From: an uncultured Dokdonia sp.
Lineage (GTDB): Bacteria; Bacteroidota; Bacteroidia; Flavobacteriales; Flavobacteriaceae
Assembly: GCF_947492535.1 (NCBI RefSeq)
Contig: NZ_CANLNH010000011.1
Location: forward strand, 1 to 64,000
Length of the DNA: 64,000 bases
Direction: 5' to 3'
Under the pieces are notes generated by a model. That model was not told where the DNA came from. It made no database searches and saw only the letters and a list, made by a program, of their open reading frames with translations. Made by a program: the position numbers and the translations under genes. Shown here piece after piece: positions 38,827-48,508 of this stretch. Every line of letters begins with the position of its first letter. Positions within the stretch are counted from its first letter, which is position 1.

Positions 38827-38837
38827 CCTATTAACTA

Positions 38838-40355
38838 TTATTCATTAGAAATATACTTGAACGCAGCCTTTTCATCCCCTTTTTGATCAATGAACCCAAA
38901 TTGTTTTTGATTGTTTTTTTGCCAAGGAAGTCTCCCTATGACTTCCTTTGGTATTTCTACAAAGTCATATAATGTCCATGACATCGAAGGGATCTTATTT
39001 TTAGTAATAATACCTTGCATCTCTTTATGATACGCTGCCTGATCCTTTTCTGAATTTCCAAATGGATTCCAAATCCCTCTATACGACGACATTCCAAACT
39101 CACTTAAAACAATAGGTTTTTCTGGTATTTGCTTTTTTAAAGAGGTATATGTTTCCTCCAGTATATTGATATCTTCATAAAAGTGAAAAGACACAAAATC
39201 TACTTGATCTTTGAGAATAGCAGCACTTTCTGCATTAGACCATCCAATAGTCAATGGGTGTTTTGGATCTGTCTTTTTTACAAAACTCGTCATCATTTGT
39301 AGCCAAGCTGTTACTTGCTGTTTTCCACGAGATTCAAAATCTAAATTAGGTTCGTTTTTAATATCCCAAGCATACAATGCGGCATGGTCTTTAAGTGTCG
39401 TAATGATGGTTTCTGCGTGACGCCTATTTAAGGTCCAATCTAACACAGAATAATCTCCATAGAAATCAAATAATGTCACCATTACTTTCAAATCATACTG
39501 CAAAGCAATATCTAGTGTTTGTTCTAGTTTTTCTAATTTCCCAATCGCCACATGTGCCTTTCCAAAATCACTATACGGAACAAAAATCCGGATGCTTTCT
39601 AAACCTGCATCTTTTATGATTTTAAAATCTTTTGCCAGTATTTCTGGATCAAAACCAACACCAAACATATCCCAAGGTGTTGCCTGAGGATAATAGTTGA
39701 TCCCTTTAAAAGATACCTCTGTAGTTTCACCAAAGTTCGCTGTTTCTATATACGGCTCATGACTATCTTTAATCATATGTCTGATCCGCCAAAACCCATC
39801 TTCAAGCAAAAGAGCAATCGTATATGTAGCAACTTCTGTGGTTTCTAAAACAAGTATATTGTCTTTGTATATACGTTTATACTCAACAACATTGGTATCT
39901 GTAATCACTGCAAGCTGACCATCTTCACTAAAAAATTCTAAAGTAGGATGATGCGCTAAGGTTGTCGCTTCTGTAGTAACGCCTTCCTTGGTATTGTACG
40001 CTATTGTATTGTAGAGATTTTTTCTAGCATTTTCGGTGTAATAATCTTCAATACCGTTTGTTGTATTTGTTTTATACGCTACTTGTTTTACATACCATGC
40101 ATCAAGGTAATTATTCTCAATACGTTTTAAGGTTTGCTCATCCATGGGTCGACCTTCATTTTGTAAAGGTGCCCAAATCACTTCAGGTATATATTGATCT
40201 ATCTTTTGTATTTCTGTATGTAGTATAGAAGCTCTATCTGCTCCTGTGTTTAAGTATCCAAACAAAGAGCTAATACCGCCAATAATAATGGCAATAATGA
40301 TCATATAAGAGATGATCAGAACACTTCTCAATAGGTTCTTATTCATCGTTCTCAT
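38838..40355 (-). CDS. Membrane-anchored GH5-like glycoside hydrolase
   Basis: 505 residues. A membrane helix (about 10-34) is followed by an NTF2-like domain (about 75-200) and a TIM-barrel hydrolase domain. Candidate catalytic residues are Glu335 in KNEPN (acid/base) and Glu419 in LSEFG (nucleophile), the clan A pattern. Third gene of an operon; it overlaps the preceding gene by ATGA. Probably trims or processes the polysaccharide made by this cluster on the outer face of the membrane. An NTF2-like domain is shared with the GT-C protein of the same operon. Confidence 0.85.
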   Translation of the reverse strand: MRTMNKNLLRSVLIISYMIIIAIIIGGISSLFGYLNTGADRASILHTEIQKIDQYIPEVIWAPLQNEGRPMDEQTLKRIENNYLDAWYVKQVAYKTNTTNGIEDYYTENARKNLYNTIAYNTKEGVTTEATTLAHHPTLEFFSEDGQLAVITDTNVVEYKRIYKDNILVLETTEVATYTIALLLEDGFWRIRHMIKDSHEPYIETANFGETTEVSFKGINYYPQATPWDMFGVGFDPEILAKDFKIIKDAGLESIRIFVPYSDFGKAHVAIGKLEKLEQTLDIALQYDLKVMVTLFDFYGDYSVLDWTLNRRHAETIITTLKDHAALYAWDIKNEPNLDFESRGKQQVTAWLQMMTSFVKKTDPKHPLTIGWSNAESAAILKDQVDFVSFHFYEDINILEETYTSLKKQIPEKPIVLSEFGMSSYRGIWNPFGNSEKDQAAYHKEMQGIITKNKIPSMSWTLYDFVEIPKEVIGRLPWQKNNQKQFGFIDQKGDEKAAFKYISNE

Positions 40356-41563
40356 AATTTTATATTTTTAAAACTTTTTTCTATTCCTGCCGTTTTAATC
40401 TTTATAGTATAGGTGCCACTTATATACATTTCTTCCTTTAGCATAAAAGAGACATATCCTCCTTTTGACGTTTTTGTCTCTGTATTGAGTAATGTATCCC
40501 CTTTATAAATTTCCAATACGACATGAAATCCGTCAGGTATCATTTGGTTCATAAAACTTTTCAACGGACCTACTTTAATTTCTCTATTCGCTTTCGCGAA
40601 AGCGATCTCAACATCTTTAATAACTTGTTGATAGGCTATTGTCATCCGATTACTTTCTGCCATTCCCTGCACATATGCTTTGATGCTCCATGCTTCTTCC
40701 TGATCTGGATGAATCATTGTGGCTGTCGCAATACCTTGTACTGTCGTTCCAGAAGTCTTTAATATATTTCCTTCTTTATTTGTAATGAAAAAAGTGACAA
40801 AGGTACCATCACTTACCTCATTACCATATTGATCTCTAAGTATGGATGTATATAATGATGTGATTTGATTTCCATCTGCATACTCATGAGGACGATCTAC
40901 TGAAATCGTAAAATCTGTAGGGATGGCAGGAAGTACATCCACCGTATACTCTTTTGAATTGGTTTCTAAACATTCTGAAGAAATAAACAATCTCCCACTT
41001 TTTGTTTCTGAGGTGATATTTTTATACGCAATGATCTTATTAGTAACAACCTCATCCCTTTTTTGGGTCTCTAAAAAACGATGATTGACCATAACCGAAG
41101 TGTTTTCTGGCATGGGGTTGTCTAACGCATCTGTTGGAATCACCACAAGCATCGTATAATCAATAGCTCCTGCCTCTATCGTTGGCGGACCAATATAGGT
41201 TTCCATAGAAGTGACACGCTCTTGAGGGTGCATCGTAAACATCCCTAAAGTGGACTCATGTCCTATTAACTTCCAATGCACTATTCCCTTTTTATTAGTG
41301 ATAAACTCAGGGATTTCATAATAGAGTCCGAGGTCTTCCAATACAGGTGTTATAACGGTACTCCCATAACTATTTGAACAATACAAAAGAGGTAGCTCTG
41401 TATCTGATGAAGAAAATTGTAATAAAACAGTACTCCCTACTTCAAATTCAGTTTGAGTCGTTACTAACGTAATGCGATCTCCTTGGTTTTTATGTTGACC
41501 AATAGTGACCGTAGAAATCAGTATTCCTATACATATAAGTATGTGTATTTTTTTATACTTCAT
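40352..41563 (-). CDS. Secreted Ig-like domain protein
   Basis: 403 residues with a signal peptide (about 1-22, ending VTIGQ). The body is beta-rich. A segment about 215-310 (SLYTSILRDQYGNEVSDGTFVTFFITN; GIATATMIHPDQEEAWSIKAYV) resembles bacterial invasin-type Ig domains. No catalytic motif. It lies between the GT-C and hydrolase genes with 1-4 bp overlaps, so it is part of the same export or assembly unit, possibly as a periplasmic scaffold. It contains a palindrome-encoded AFAKA. Confidence 0.7.
   Translation of the reverse strand: MKYKKIHILICIGILISTVTIGQHKNQGDRITLVTTQTEFEVGSTVLLQFSSSDTELPLLYCSNSYGSTVITPVLEDLGLYYEIPEFITNKKGIVHWKLIGHESTLGMFTMHPQERVTSMETYIGPPTIEAGAIDYTMLVVIPTDALDNPMPENTSVMVNHRFLETQKRDEVVTNKIIAYKNITSETKSGRLFISSECLETNSKEYTVDVLPAIPTDFTISVDRPHEYADGNQITSLYTSILRDQYGNEVSDGTFVTFFITNKEGNILKTSGTTVQGIATATMIHPDQEEAWSIKAYVQGMAESNRMTIAYQQVIKDVEIAFAKANREIKVGPLKSFMNQMIPDGFHVVLEIYKGDTLLNTETKTSKGGYVSFMLKEEMYISGTYTIKIKTAGIEKSFKNIKL
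40590..40603. repeat. Dispersed palindrome, copy 9, inside gene
   Basis: GCTTTCGCGAAAGC read as AFAKA (EIAFAKANREI) between two domains of the secreted Ig-like protein. Confidence 0.95.
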
Positions 41564-44500
41564 TAATTGGGGTTTCCTATATAAGAATTCATTTCAATTT
41601 TAATGTACTCATAATTTGGGTGTACAATTTTTTGTAATTCTGTTGCGGTATGATTTTGTATCCTATCGGGCACTATTTTATTAGAAATTCCCTCATTAGG
41701 CAATCCGTTTACAAAAATATATTCCATAGAATCGTTTACTACTGTAATAGATGCTTCTTTTAACATGGGGTATTCAAATACTTGTTGTCGTTGTTGCCTG
41801 ATGCCTTCTTTTATAAATAGATGATCTACCCAAAGTAATGTTTTTTCTTCATCATAATAGGTGACTAAAAGCTGTGGTATGGTGATTTCTTCAACACCTC
41901 CATTAAATACAGTACCTGTAATTTTATCTGAATCTATTTGAATAGCACTCAGTGAGGCATCTTTATACAAATCAGAGCCCGCTACATTTCCTGCTACTTG
42001 AAGATTAAACTTGGTAGGTTGTTCTTCAAATTCAACAGGTGTAAACTCATCAGGATTAAATGCTTTTGGAATGGAGTCTTTTGTTTTAGACCAAGCAATA
42101 CCTTCAAAATCAATTCGGAATGAACTTACTTCTTTAGGCATTAATTTATGTTTTACATGATCTTTTGCATTATAGGTAGCAAGCTCTTTATTTGCATCAT
42201 TATATAATGTTCCTTTTAAAACGATATCTGCAGGCACATTTTCTAAATTTTGCACTTCCCCTATAATGGCATAATGCGTATTATACTGAACCAATTTAGC
42301 CGAAAGTACTTCTAACACAGGTTGTTTCAGCACATCTTCATGATGGGTTTGCTCTGTGGTGACCCTTCTTCTCCCTTGATTAAAATACTTGGTGGTATTA
42401 GAAGCATATAATTGGTCTGGAGGAATATCAGTATCCAAATCGTCGTGTTGTAGAAACCATTTTCCATTACGTTTTACAACTGTTCTATACGCTTCCTTAT
42501 GGATCTTTTCAAGAGGTGTGATCCAATCTGTACTCACTTTGGCAGTTACTAAGGAATCACTATTCTTAGTAATTACCGTAGTGATGTTATCTAATTTAGC
42601 ATAGGAACTTAGTAATCCATCTGTCACAGAAATTTCTAACATGTATTGTGCTATTGAGAGTTCTTTTTCTGGATCAACTAAAGCATACGCTTTTTCAAAC
42701 TCTTTAAAATCTAAAGCATCATAATATGCAATAATAGCATTTTCAGGGGTTCGTTGTGTATCATTTTTGAGATAGAATACATACAAACCATAACAGACAA
42801 TTCCTCCTAAAATAACAGACCAAATATGTGTCACCTTTAGAAGGTTTTTTGAAAATGAGGAATACGTATTTTTAAATTCTAAATATGCAGGAGTTGCTTT
42901 TATTTTGGTTTTCAATGATCGAATCCATAACATCTGAATATTCAGCATAAAAGCAATAATGACTGTCAGAAAAGGGATCGTTCCCCAGAGTATTTTTTGC
43001 CACTTTGGAATTTCATCTTTAGGTAAAATAGCAGGTACAGGCGGTACATTAAGTCGTTCCCAAACCATAATCCCATTTTCTAATTGACGTAAACGCTGCC
43101 AACCACAGAAATACAGAACTGGGTCATAAAACTTATCATTAGAAAAGATATACTTGAGATTATATTTTTCAGGGGTCGTTAAAAATTGCTGTAAAGAACC
43201 TATTCCCGCAACTCCTTTATATTTTGAATTTTCTAATCGTTCAATAGGTCGGGTTGTTAATTCAGGTAAACGTCTTGCCGAGTGATAATTCCCATCTACA
43301 GATAAGGCATTTGTCTGGGCAGATAACCACGCCATTTGATCTCCAAAACCTAGTGTTAAAAAGCGCCATTGATCGTGATCATCTTGATTAAGAAAGTTTA
43401 CAATAGGTAACATCTTTATTTTTTGTGGCTGCGAAGGCCTAAAGTATCCTAAACTCATGGTGAAAACTGTCATAAAAATAAACAGACCCGCCAATACTCC
43501 TCCAATAATGCGATGATATACACTACCAAATCTTCCCTGAATACGCTGCTTTAAATCACCTTCAGAAAATCGATATACAAACTCTCCAAATAGAGGTAGC
43601 GCCATAATACTTGCCCAAAGTGTAAACCTATCTAAGGTTAATATATTAAAAGCTGTTTCTCCTAAAACCATTCTAGGAATAGGCGTTGTTCCTCCTGTTC
43701 CTAATATAAAAAGTATGGTAAAAGAGAGTCCAAAAAACAAGTATCGCTTGCTATAATATCTATAAAACAAATAAGGAAGTAGTACTAATAATAGTCCCCA
43801 AGGAATCAAAAAGAAAACGAGTCCTGAAGACGTTATCTCTAAAAAATTATCACGAGATCCATGTGGAATAGGTACTTGCGTAATAGGGTTATTTTTAGAA
43901 TTGATCCAATACGGAAGAATACATCCTATAATGATTACTAAAGATGAGACTCCAAAACCTACAATACGTTTCAATAGTCTCAGGAAGCTTCTTAAAAAGA
44001 TTTTAAACGTTATCTCTTTCATAGAAGAAACGTGCTCTCTGGATACATCCATAATAACCATTCCTATCAATGGAAAGATGAAGAATACCATTCCGAAAAT
44101 AGGTGTCACGTGATGTGATGTCACTGTCACTGCAATTAATGACAATGATGTAAATAGATATCGATACTTTCCTGTTTTTAACCACAAATAAATCTCAGGC
44201 AACGCATGCATTAATATGGAAATTCCGATGATGCTTGGTAGTTGACCAAAAATATGTAGTGTCTCTACAAAAGAAGAAGAGAACACAGCAAGTATTGCAG
44301 CATATCCTGCCACGGTTCTATTTGCACTAATTAATAGCGAAAATCGATACACGCCTGTTATAAAAAGAACTATACTTAAAAGTGCCACCGTAAATAATCC
44401 AAATTTTAATCCGCCTATCAAAGACAAGACCCCTATAGATTGATGTACTAATGGCGGATAACTGGTTACTGTAAATCCTGTATACCATTTATAATTCCAA

Positions 44501-44652
44501 GGCTCAAACCAGCTATTTGCATAATGATCTGCAAAAAACAAATGGATCAATGCATCATACGTAGTTTCTAAGGTAAAAAAGATAGAAGTCCCATGAAAAG
44601 CCACTCCTACAAGGAGTGCTATTATGAGGTGCTTATTGGTACTTTCTTTCAT
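41563..44652 (-). CDS. GT-C-type membrane glycosyltransferase with periplasmic NTF2-like domain
   Basis: 1029 residues from ATG 44652; a GTG at 44664 would add four residues. The first ~420 residues hold about ten membrane helices, with an early acidic/His motif after helix 1 (TYDALIHLFFADHY) as in GT-C enzymes that use lipid-linked sugars. A periplasmic segment, two further helices, an NTF2-like domain (about residues 670-790) and a beta-rich C-terminal domain follow. First gene of the operon ending at 38838. Likely polymerises or transfers sugars at the periplasmic face, with donors made by the divergent GT2 enzyme. Confidence 0.78.
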   Translation of the reverse strand: MKESTNKHLIIALLVGVAFHGTSIFFTLETTYDALIHLFFADHYANSWFEPWNYKWYTGFTVTSYPPLVHQSIGVLSLIGGLKFGLFTVALLSIVLFITGVYRFSLLISANRTVAGYAAILAVFSSSFVETLHIFGQLPSIIGISILMHALPEIYLWLKTGKYRYLFTSLSLIAVTVTSHHVTPIFGMVFFIFPLIGMVIMDVSREHVSSMKEITFKIFLRSFLRLLKRIVGFGVSSLVIIIGCILPYWINSKNNPITQVPIPHGSRDNFLEITSSGLVFFLIPWGLLLVLLPYLFYRYYSKRYLFFGLSFTILFILGTGGTTPIPRMVLGETAFNILTLDRFTLWASIMALPLFGEFVYRFSEGDLKQRIQGRFGSVYHRIIGGVLAGLFIFMTVFTMSLGYFRPSQPQKIKMLPIVNFLNQDDHDQWRFLTLGFGDQMAWLSAQTNALSVDGNYHSARRLPELTTRPIERLENSKYKGVAGIGSLQQFLTTPEKYNLKYIFSNDKFYDPVLYFCGWQRLRQLENGIMVWERLNVPPVPAILPKDEIPKWQKILWGTIPFLTVIIAFMLNIQMLWIRSLKTKIKATPAYLEFKNTYSSFSKNLLKVTHIWSVILGGIVCYGLYVFYLKNDTQRTPENAIIAYYDALDFKEFEKAYALVDPEKELSIAQYMLEISVTDGLLSSYAKLDNITTVITKNSDSLVTAKVSTDWITPLEKIHKEAYRTVVKRNGKWFLQHDDLDTDIPPDQLYASNTTKYFNQGRRRVTTEQTHHEDVLKQPVLEVLSAKLVQYNTHYAIIGEVQNLENVPADIVLKGTLYNDANKELATYNAKDHVKHKLMPKEVSSFRIDFEGIAWSKTKDSIPKAFNPDEFTPVEFEEQPTKFNLQVAGNVAGSDLYKDASLSAIQIDSDKITGTVFNGGVEEITIPQLLVTYYDEEKTLLWVDHLFIKEGIRQQRQQVFEYPMLKEASITVVNDSMEYIFVNGLPNEGISNKIVPDRIQNHTATELQKIVHPNYEYIKIEMNSYIGNPN

Positions 44653-44829
44653 GTATTGATTCACTATTCTTTTGAATTTTAAAGATATAACAAACTTCCT
44701 TCTCTGAAAGAAAGTGTGGTCTACGCTTTTTTTTCATTCACCTACACAAAAGCGCCATCCATCGAATATTACTCAAAAAGGGAAGCATCTCCTGCTACTT
44801 TTGACCTAAGAAACCCAAATAAATACAAC

Positions 44830-45648
44830 ATGAAAACTGGAATTATCATACCCTGCTACAACGAAGAAAAACGTTTACCTGTAGATGCTTTTATTAAGTT
44901 TATTACAACTCATGAATCGTATCATCTATGTTTCGTAAATGATGGAAGCAAAGACAATACTATAGAAGTTTTAGAAACAATACAAAAAAGTGCTCCGACT
45001 AAAGTAAGTATTGTAGATATCAAAAAAAATGCAGGTAAAGCTGCTGCCGTACGATTCGGATCAAGATATCTATTTAATAGAAAAGACATCGATTACATTG
45101 GTTTTATAGATGCCGATCTCTCCACAGACTTTGATGACTTTAAAAGTCTCACAGACACACTTCACAAGAATCAGGAACTAATGCTTGTATATGGATCTAG
45201 AGGAAAAGGTGAAGGTCAAATAGAAAGAAATATCTTTAGAAGCCTATTCTCTAAAATTGTAAAATCCATTGTATTCTTCATTTTAGGTCTTCCAATAGAA
45301 GACACACAGTGTGGCGCAAAAGTTTTTAGAAGAAATGCGATCCCTGTTGCGTATAATAATACGTTCTTAACGAGATGGTTATTTGATGTCGAGATCTTTT
45401 TACGTTTAAAAAAACACTTTGGTTCAAAAGAAATTATGAATAAAATGTATGAGCAACCTTTAAACCGTTGGGTACATGTAGACGATTCTAAATTAGGAAT
45501 GAAAGACGCTATTCAAATTCCTGTAAAATTATTACAAATCTGGGTATCTTATAACGTATCTCCTGCTTTTAATATACAAGAAAACACTCCTGAAATAGCA
45601 CCTCAAGTTATTGTATTACAACCAGAAAATCTTCCTATGGCAGCATAA
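44830..45648 (+). CDS. Glycosyltransferase family 2 (polyprenyl-phosphate sugar synthase type)
   Basis: 272 residues from ATG 44830, just before the conserved KTGIIIPCYNEEKRLP; an upstream GTG at 44716 would add an unconserved leader. It has VNDGSKDNT, the metal site DADLS (FIDADLSTDFDD) and QCGAKVFRR. This resembles dolichyl-phosphate-glucose/mannose synthases that load a sugar onto a lipid carrier. It lacks C-terminal membrane helices. It is divergent from the GT-C operon, which would use such a lipid-linked donor. Confidence 0.9.
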   Translation: MKTGIIIPCYNEEKRLPVDAFIKFITTHESYHLCFVNDGSKDNTIEVLETIQKSAPTKVSIVDIKKNAGKAAAVRFGSRYLFNRKDIDYIGFIDADLSTDFDDFKSLTDTLHKNQELMLVYGSRGKGEGQIERNIFRSLFSKIVKSIVFFILGLPIEDTQCGAKVFRRNAIPVAYNNTFLTRWLFDVEIFLRLKKHFGSKEIMNKMYEQPLNRWVHVDDSKLGMKDAIQIPVKLLQIWVSYNVSPAFNIQENTPEIAPQVIVLQPENLPMAA

Positions 45649-45736
45649 TTACTATACATTTAAAAATCACATATAAACACCTCAAATCATAACGCATTAT
45701 ATATCATGCCATGATAAAATGATAGGTCCTTAGGTA

Positions 45737-45756
45737 TACGCTTTCGCGAAAGCGTA
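45737..45756. repeat. Dispersed palindrome, copy 10
   Basis: TACGCTTTCGCGAAAGCGTA, perfect 20-bp palindrome between the convergent GT2 and TAXI-channel genes. Confidence 0.95.
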
Positions 45757-45786
45757 CAAAGATTAATTGCATTAAAAAAACATTTC

Positions 45787-48081
45787 TTATATACTAACAA
45801 AAGCTTTTTCTAAAACACCAGCACCTGTACAGAATACAATTAATTGATCATCATCATCTGTTCTTCTCTCTTTTTCTGTTGGATCTGTTGGATTTACAAT
45901 AATTTGTCGGCTTAGTCCTTCTTTTTCTAATAGTTGCTTTAGGGTTTCTTCATCTATGATTTCCTGATCGTTAGTATTATGATATACAACTCTTACGCCT
46001 ATCAATAAAATACCCTTATCTCTTAATACAGGTATTAATTGATCATATGTTTTACGTACCAATGATTTAAACTTTTGAAGTTTTAAATCTATTGTATAGA
46101 ACTCATTAAACTCATTATAATTAAGCACTTCATCCAATACTTTTGATACACCATGATTTAATAAGCTTTGTGTAATTATATTTTTACTGTAGACACTGCT
46201 GTTTATTATCTCATTTACATCAGATTTTTTAAGATCTTCTGTATATTTTTGATCATTTAATTCTGCAATTATATAAATGGAGTCTATATATTTATCTACT
46301 TCATGTTTTTTGTATTCTGATGTTACTTTTTCAAGACTATTTGTTTTTTCTAACATTTTCTTCCTACAATAGCGAGATATTGCCAAAGACCGTAAAAGTG
46401 TTTTTTGATCTGCTTCTTTTGTTGTGTTTTCAGAGAGAATGACAACCGTATTAGCATTTTCAATATTAGCATTTTTTAGTACTACTTCATCAGTTGCATC
46501 ACCAGCAACGAACTCAACATATCGCTTTTCTTGTAATTTTTTTATTTCAGGATAATCTTCTATTATTTGTAACGGATTTTCTACAATAGTGATGATCTTT
46601 CCTAGCTTCTTTTTGTAAGAGTTCTTAGCATTGATAAGTTCTTCAAGAAATTTAGAAGTTGTACTCTTCCAGCCTATCACTATGATATGATTTTTAGTAT
46701 TGAATTGCATAAGTCCTTGTTTTCTCTTTTTATTGAATTTATAAATTAAATACTCGCAAAAACCTATAATAATAGAGCCCACTATTAATATATAAGAACT
46801 AAAAGATAACATAAGTTGTCCTACATATGATAAAGGGAAAATATTATTATTATTACCTGTTAGATTCGTAATAATAATCCAGAAGTGAACATCTGTTTTT
46901 GTTAAGTTAAGTACTTTACTTTTAATGCCTAGTTTCTTGTAAAAAGAAGATTCTGCTATGAGTAATACTTCTACACTTATATAGTAAAGGATACATATGA
47001 AAAATATGCCAAGAATAATATGCTTATATCTTATCCAGACGATATACATATCTATATTAACTAATTGTTTACGAGCAATGTATAGCGCTATGCCTCCAAT
47101 TAACAAAAGAGAAAAAAGAAATATTATTCTAGCGATATCCCAAGATGTGTAATTCATGAGGTTTCCTGTAGATGTACTCATAGGAATACCATAAATAAAG
47201 CCATGATTTTCTTTATTCTGAAAATAGATAACACTTTCTTTGATACTCTCTGCAATTACAGATTTATCATTTTTTGCAGCTTCAAATAAAGACTGCGATA
47301 TCGTCTTTTTAGTAGATTCATGAATATCTCCAATACTTTTATCTAATCCTACAAAAAACGTCCAACTACCTATTGTCTTTTTTTGATCGCCAGCCTCAAT
47401 TTTAATAGGAGATACATTATTAATTTTACTTATTATGAGTTGGATTTCTGAATTTGACAAACTCACCAATCCTATTGTCTTATCTGTATTGATTTTTTGT
47501 ATAGGAAGTGAAAATGTAACTAATGCATCTATACTACCATCAATTAAAAATTGAGATAATACAGGATACGTTCCTTCTACGATCTCTATATCATTGAGAT
47601 TTACATTCAATAATCTGCAGATTTTTTCAAATATTTTAAAAGAGTAACCTGTCTTACTCGTAAATCCTATTTTCTTAAACTTTTTACAGCTTTGAACCAA
47701 GGAATTATCAATTGCTAATGATTTCTTTGTATAAACCAATAACTTTTCTTCAAATAGTGGAAGAATGATTTCTACATTTTTTATACCATTAACCTCGTCA
47801 TATATATTCTCTAAAAGCACATCTCGTTGTACAATAGCAAAATCTGCAAATCGGTTATCTAGTTGTTGAATGTTTTCTAAAGATCCTGAACTTTCAATAT
47901 TTATAAATTGAAACTGTGGATAAATACTATCTAAGACTCTAGTAATAAGAGCTCCTGTTTTATTATAGTTTCCACCCATACTTCCCGAAGAAAGAATGTA
48001 TTGTTTTTTAGCAACTTGTGAGTTTACAAACTGAAAAAGACATAAGAAAAAAAGGAGTGATATATTTTTAAATGAGTGCAA
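45787..48081 (-). CDS. TAXI solute-binding domain - 2TM channel-like - RCK fusion
   Basis: 764 residues. A signal peptide (about 1-21) is followed by a TAXI-type TRAP solute-binding domain (about 25-290; SSGSMGGNYNKTGALITRVL, NIESSGSLENIQQL). After one helix (about 315-335) come two membrane helices flanking a pore-like loop (about 393-422, WIIITNLTGNNNNIFPLSYVGQ). This aligns with the K+ channel pore region but lacks TVGYG. Residues from about 462 form an RCK/TrkA_N domain (NHIIVIGWKSTTSKFLEEL; VAGDATDEVVLKNA). It reads as a channel gated from outside by a bound solute and from inside by a nucleotide or ion. Last gene of operon 2. Confidence 0.85.
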   Translation of the reverse strand: MHSFKNISLLFFLCLFQFVNSQVAKKQYILSSGSMGGNYNKTGALITRVLDSIYPQFQFINIESSGSLENIQQLDNRFADFAIVQRDVLLENIYDEVNGIKNVEIILPLFEEKLLVYTKKSLAIDNSLVQSCKKFKKIGFTSKTGYSFKIFEKICRLLNVNLNDIEIVEGTYPVLSQFLIDGSIDALVTFSLPIQKINTDKTIGLVSLSNSEIQLIISKINNVSPIKIEAGDQKKTIGSWTFFVGLDKSIGDIHESTKKTISQSLFEAAKNDKSVIAESIKESVIYFQNKENHGFIYGIPMSTSTGNLMNYTSWDIARIIFLFSLLLIGGIALYIARKQLVNIDMYIVWIRYKHIILGIFFICILYYISVEVLLIAESSFYKKLGIKSKVLNLTKTDVHFWIIITNLTGNNNNIFPLSYVGQLMLSFSSYILIVGSIIIGFCEYLIYKFNKKRKQGLMQFNTKNHIIVIGWKSTTSKFLEELINAKNSYKKKLGKIITIVENPLQIIEDYPEIKKLQEKRYVEFVAGDATDEVVLKNANIENANTVVILSENTTKEADQKTLLRSLAISRYCRKKMLEKTNSLEKVTSEYKKHEVDKYIDSIYIIAELNDQKYTEDLKKSDVNEIINSSVYSKNIITQSLLNHGVSKVLDEVLNYNEFNEFYTIDLKLQKFKSLVRKTYDQLIPVLRDKGILLIGVRVVYHNTNDQEIIDEETLKQLLEKEGLSRQIIVNPTDPTEKERRTDDDDQLIVFCTGAGVLEKAFVSI

Positions 48082-48100
48082 TAGGCTTTAATTTAAATCA

Positions 48101-48496
48101 TTATAAACTTTTTAAGGATGTTTCTAAAATAAGATTAGCTACCATGGGACCATATGTTTTAATCATGTCATTGCTTTTTTTATCTACCAATAGTTCTACA
48201 TTTTGTTGCTTATCACTATAAATACGAACGTATTTTACTTGTTCTTTAGCTATTGCTTGAGAATGATTATACGGCTTACTAGATATAAAAGGGATACTAC
48301 CTGTCTCATCTTCTATAATACTTATAGAATAATTCAAAAATGATGCTGTCTCTACAATAGAAATATTAGATATTATAAAATAATCTTTAGCTGCATATTT
48401 AGTAGGATTATCTTTTATCATTTGTATAGTGATTAATTCAGGAGAACAGGAAGTGATCACGAGTAGTAGTAATATAGATTTTAAATAAGAATACAT
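48101..48496 (-). CDS. Small lipoprotein
   Basis: 131 residues with signal peptide and lipobox (LLLVITSCSPE, Cys17). The mature part has strands resembling a small OB-like barrel (DYFIISNISIVE; VKYVRIYSDKQQNVELLV). No family named. It lies 19 bp upstream of the TAXI-channel gene and 12 bp after the coiled-coil gene, so it belongs to operon 2 and likely resides in the periplasm. Confidence 0.7.
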   Translation of the reverse strand: MYSYLKSILLLLVITSCSPELITIQMIKDNPTKYAAKDYFIISNISIVETASFLNYSISIIEDETGSIPFISSKPYNHSQAIAKEQVKYVRIYSDKQQNVELLVDKKSNDMIKTYGPMVANLILETSLKSL

Positions 48497-48508
48497 ATGA
48501 TACTAATT

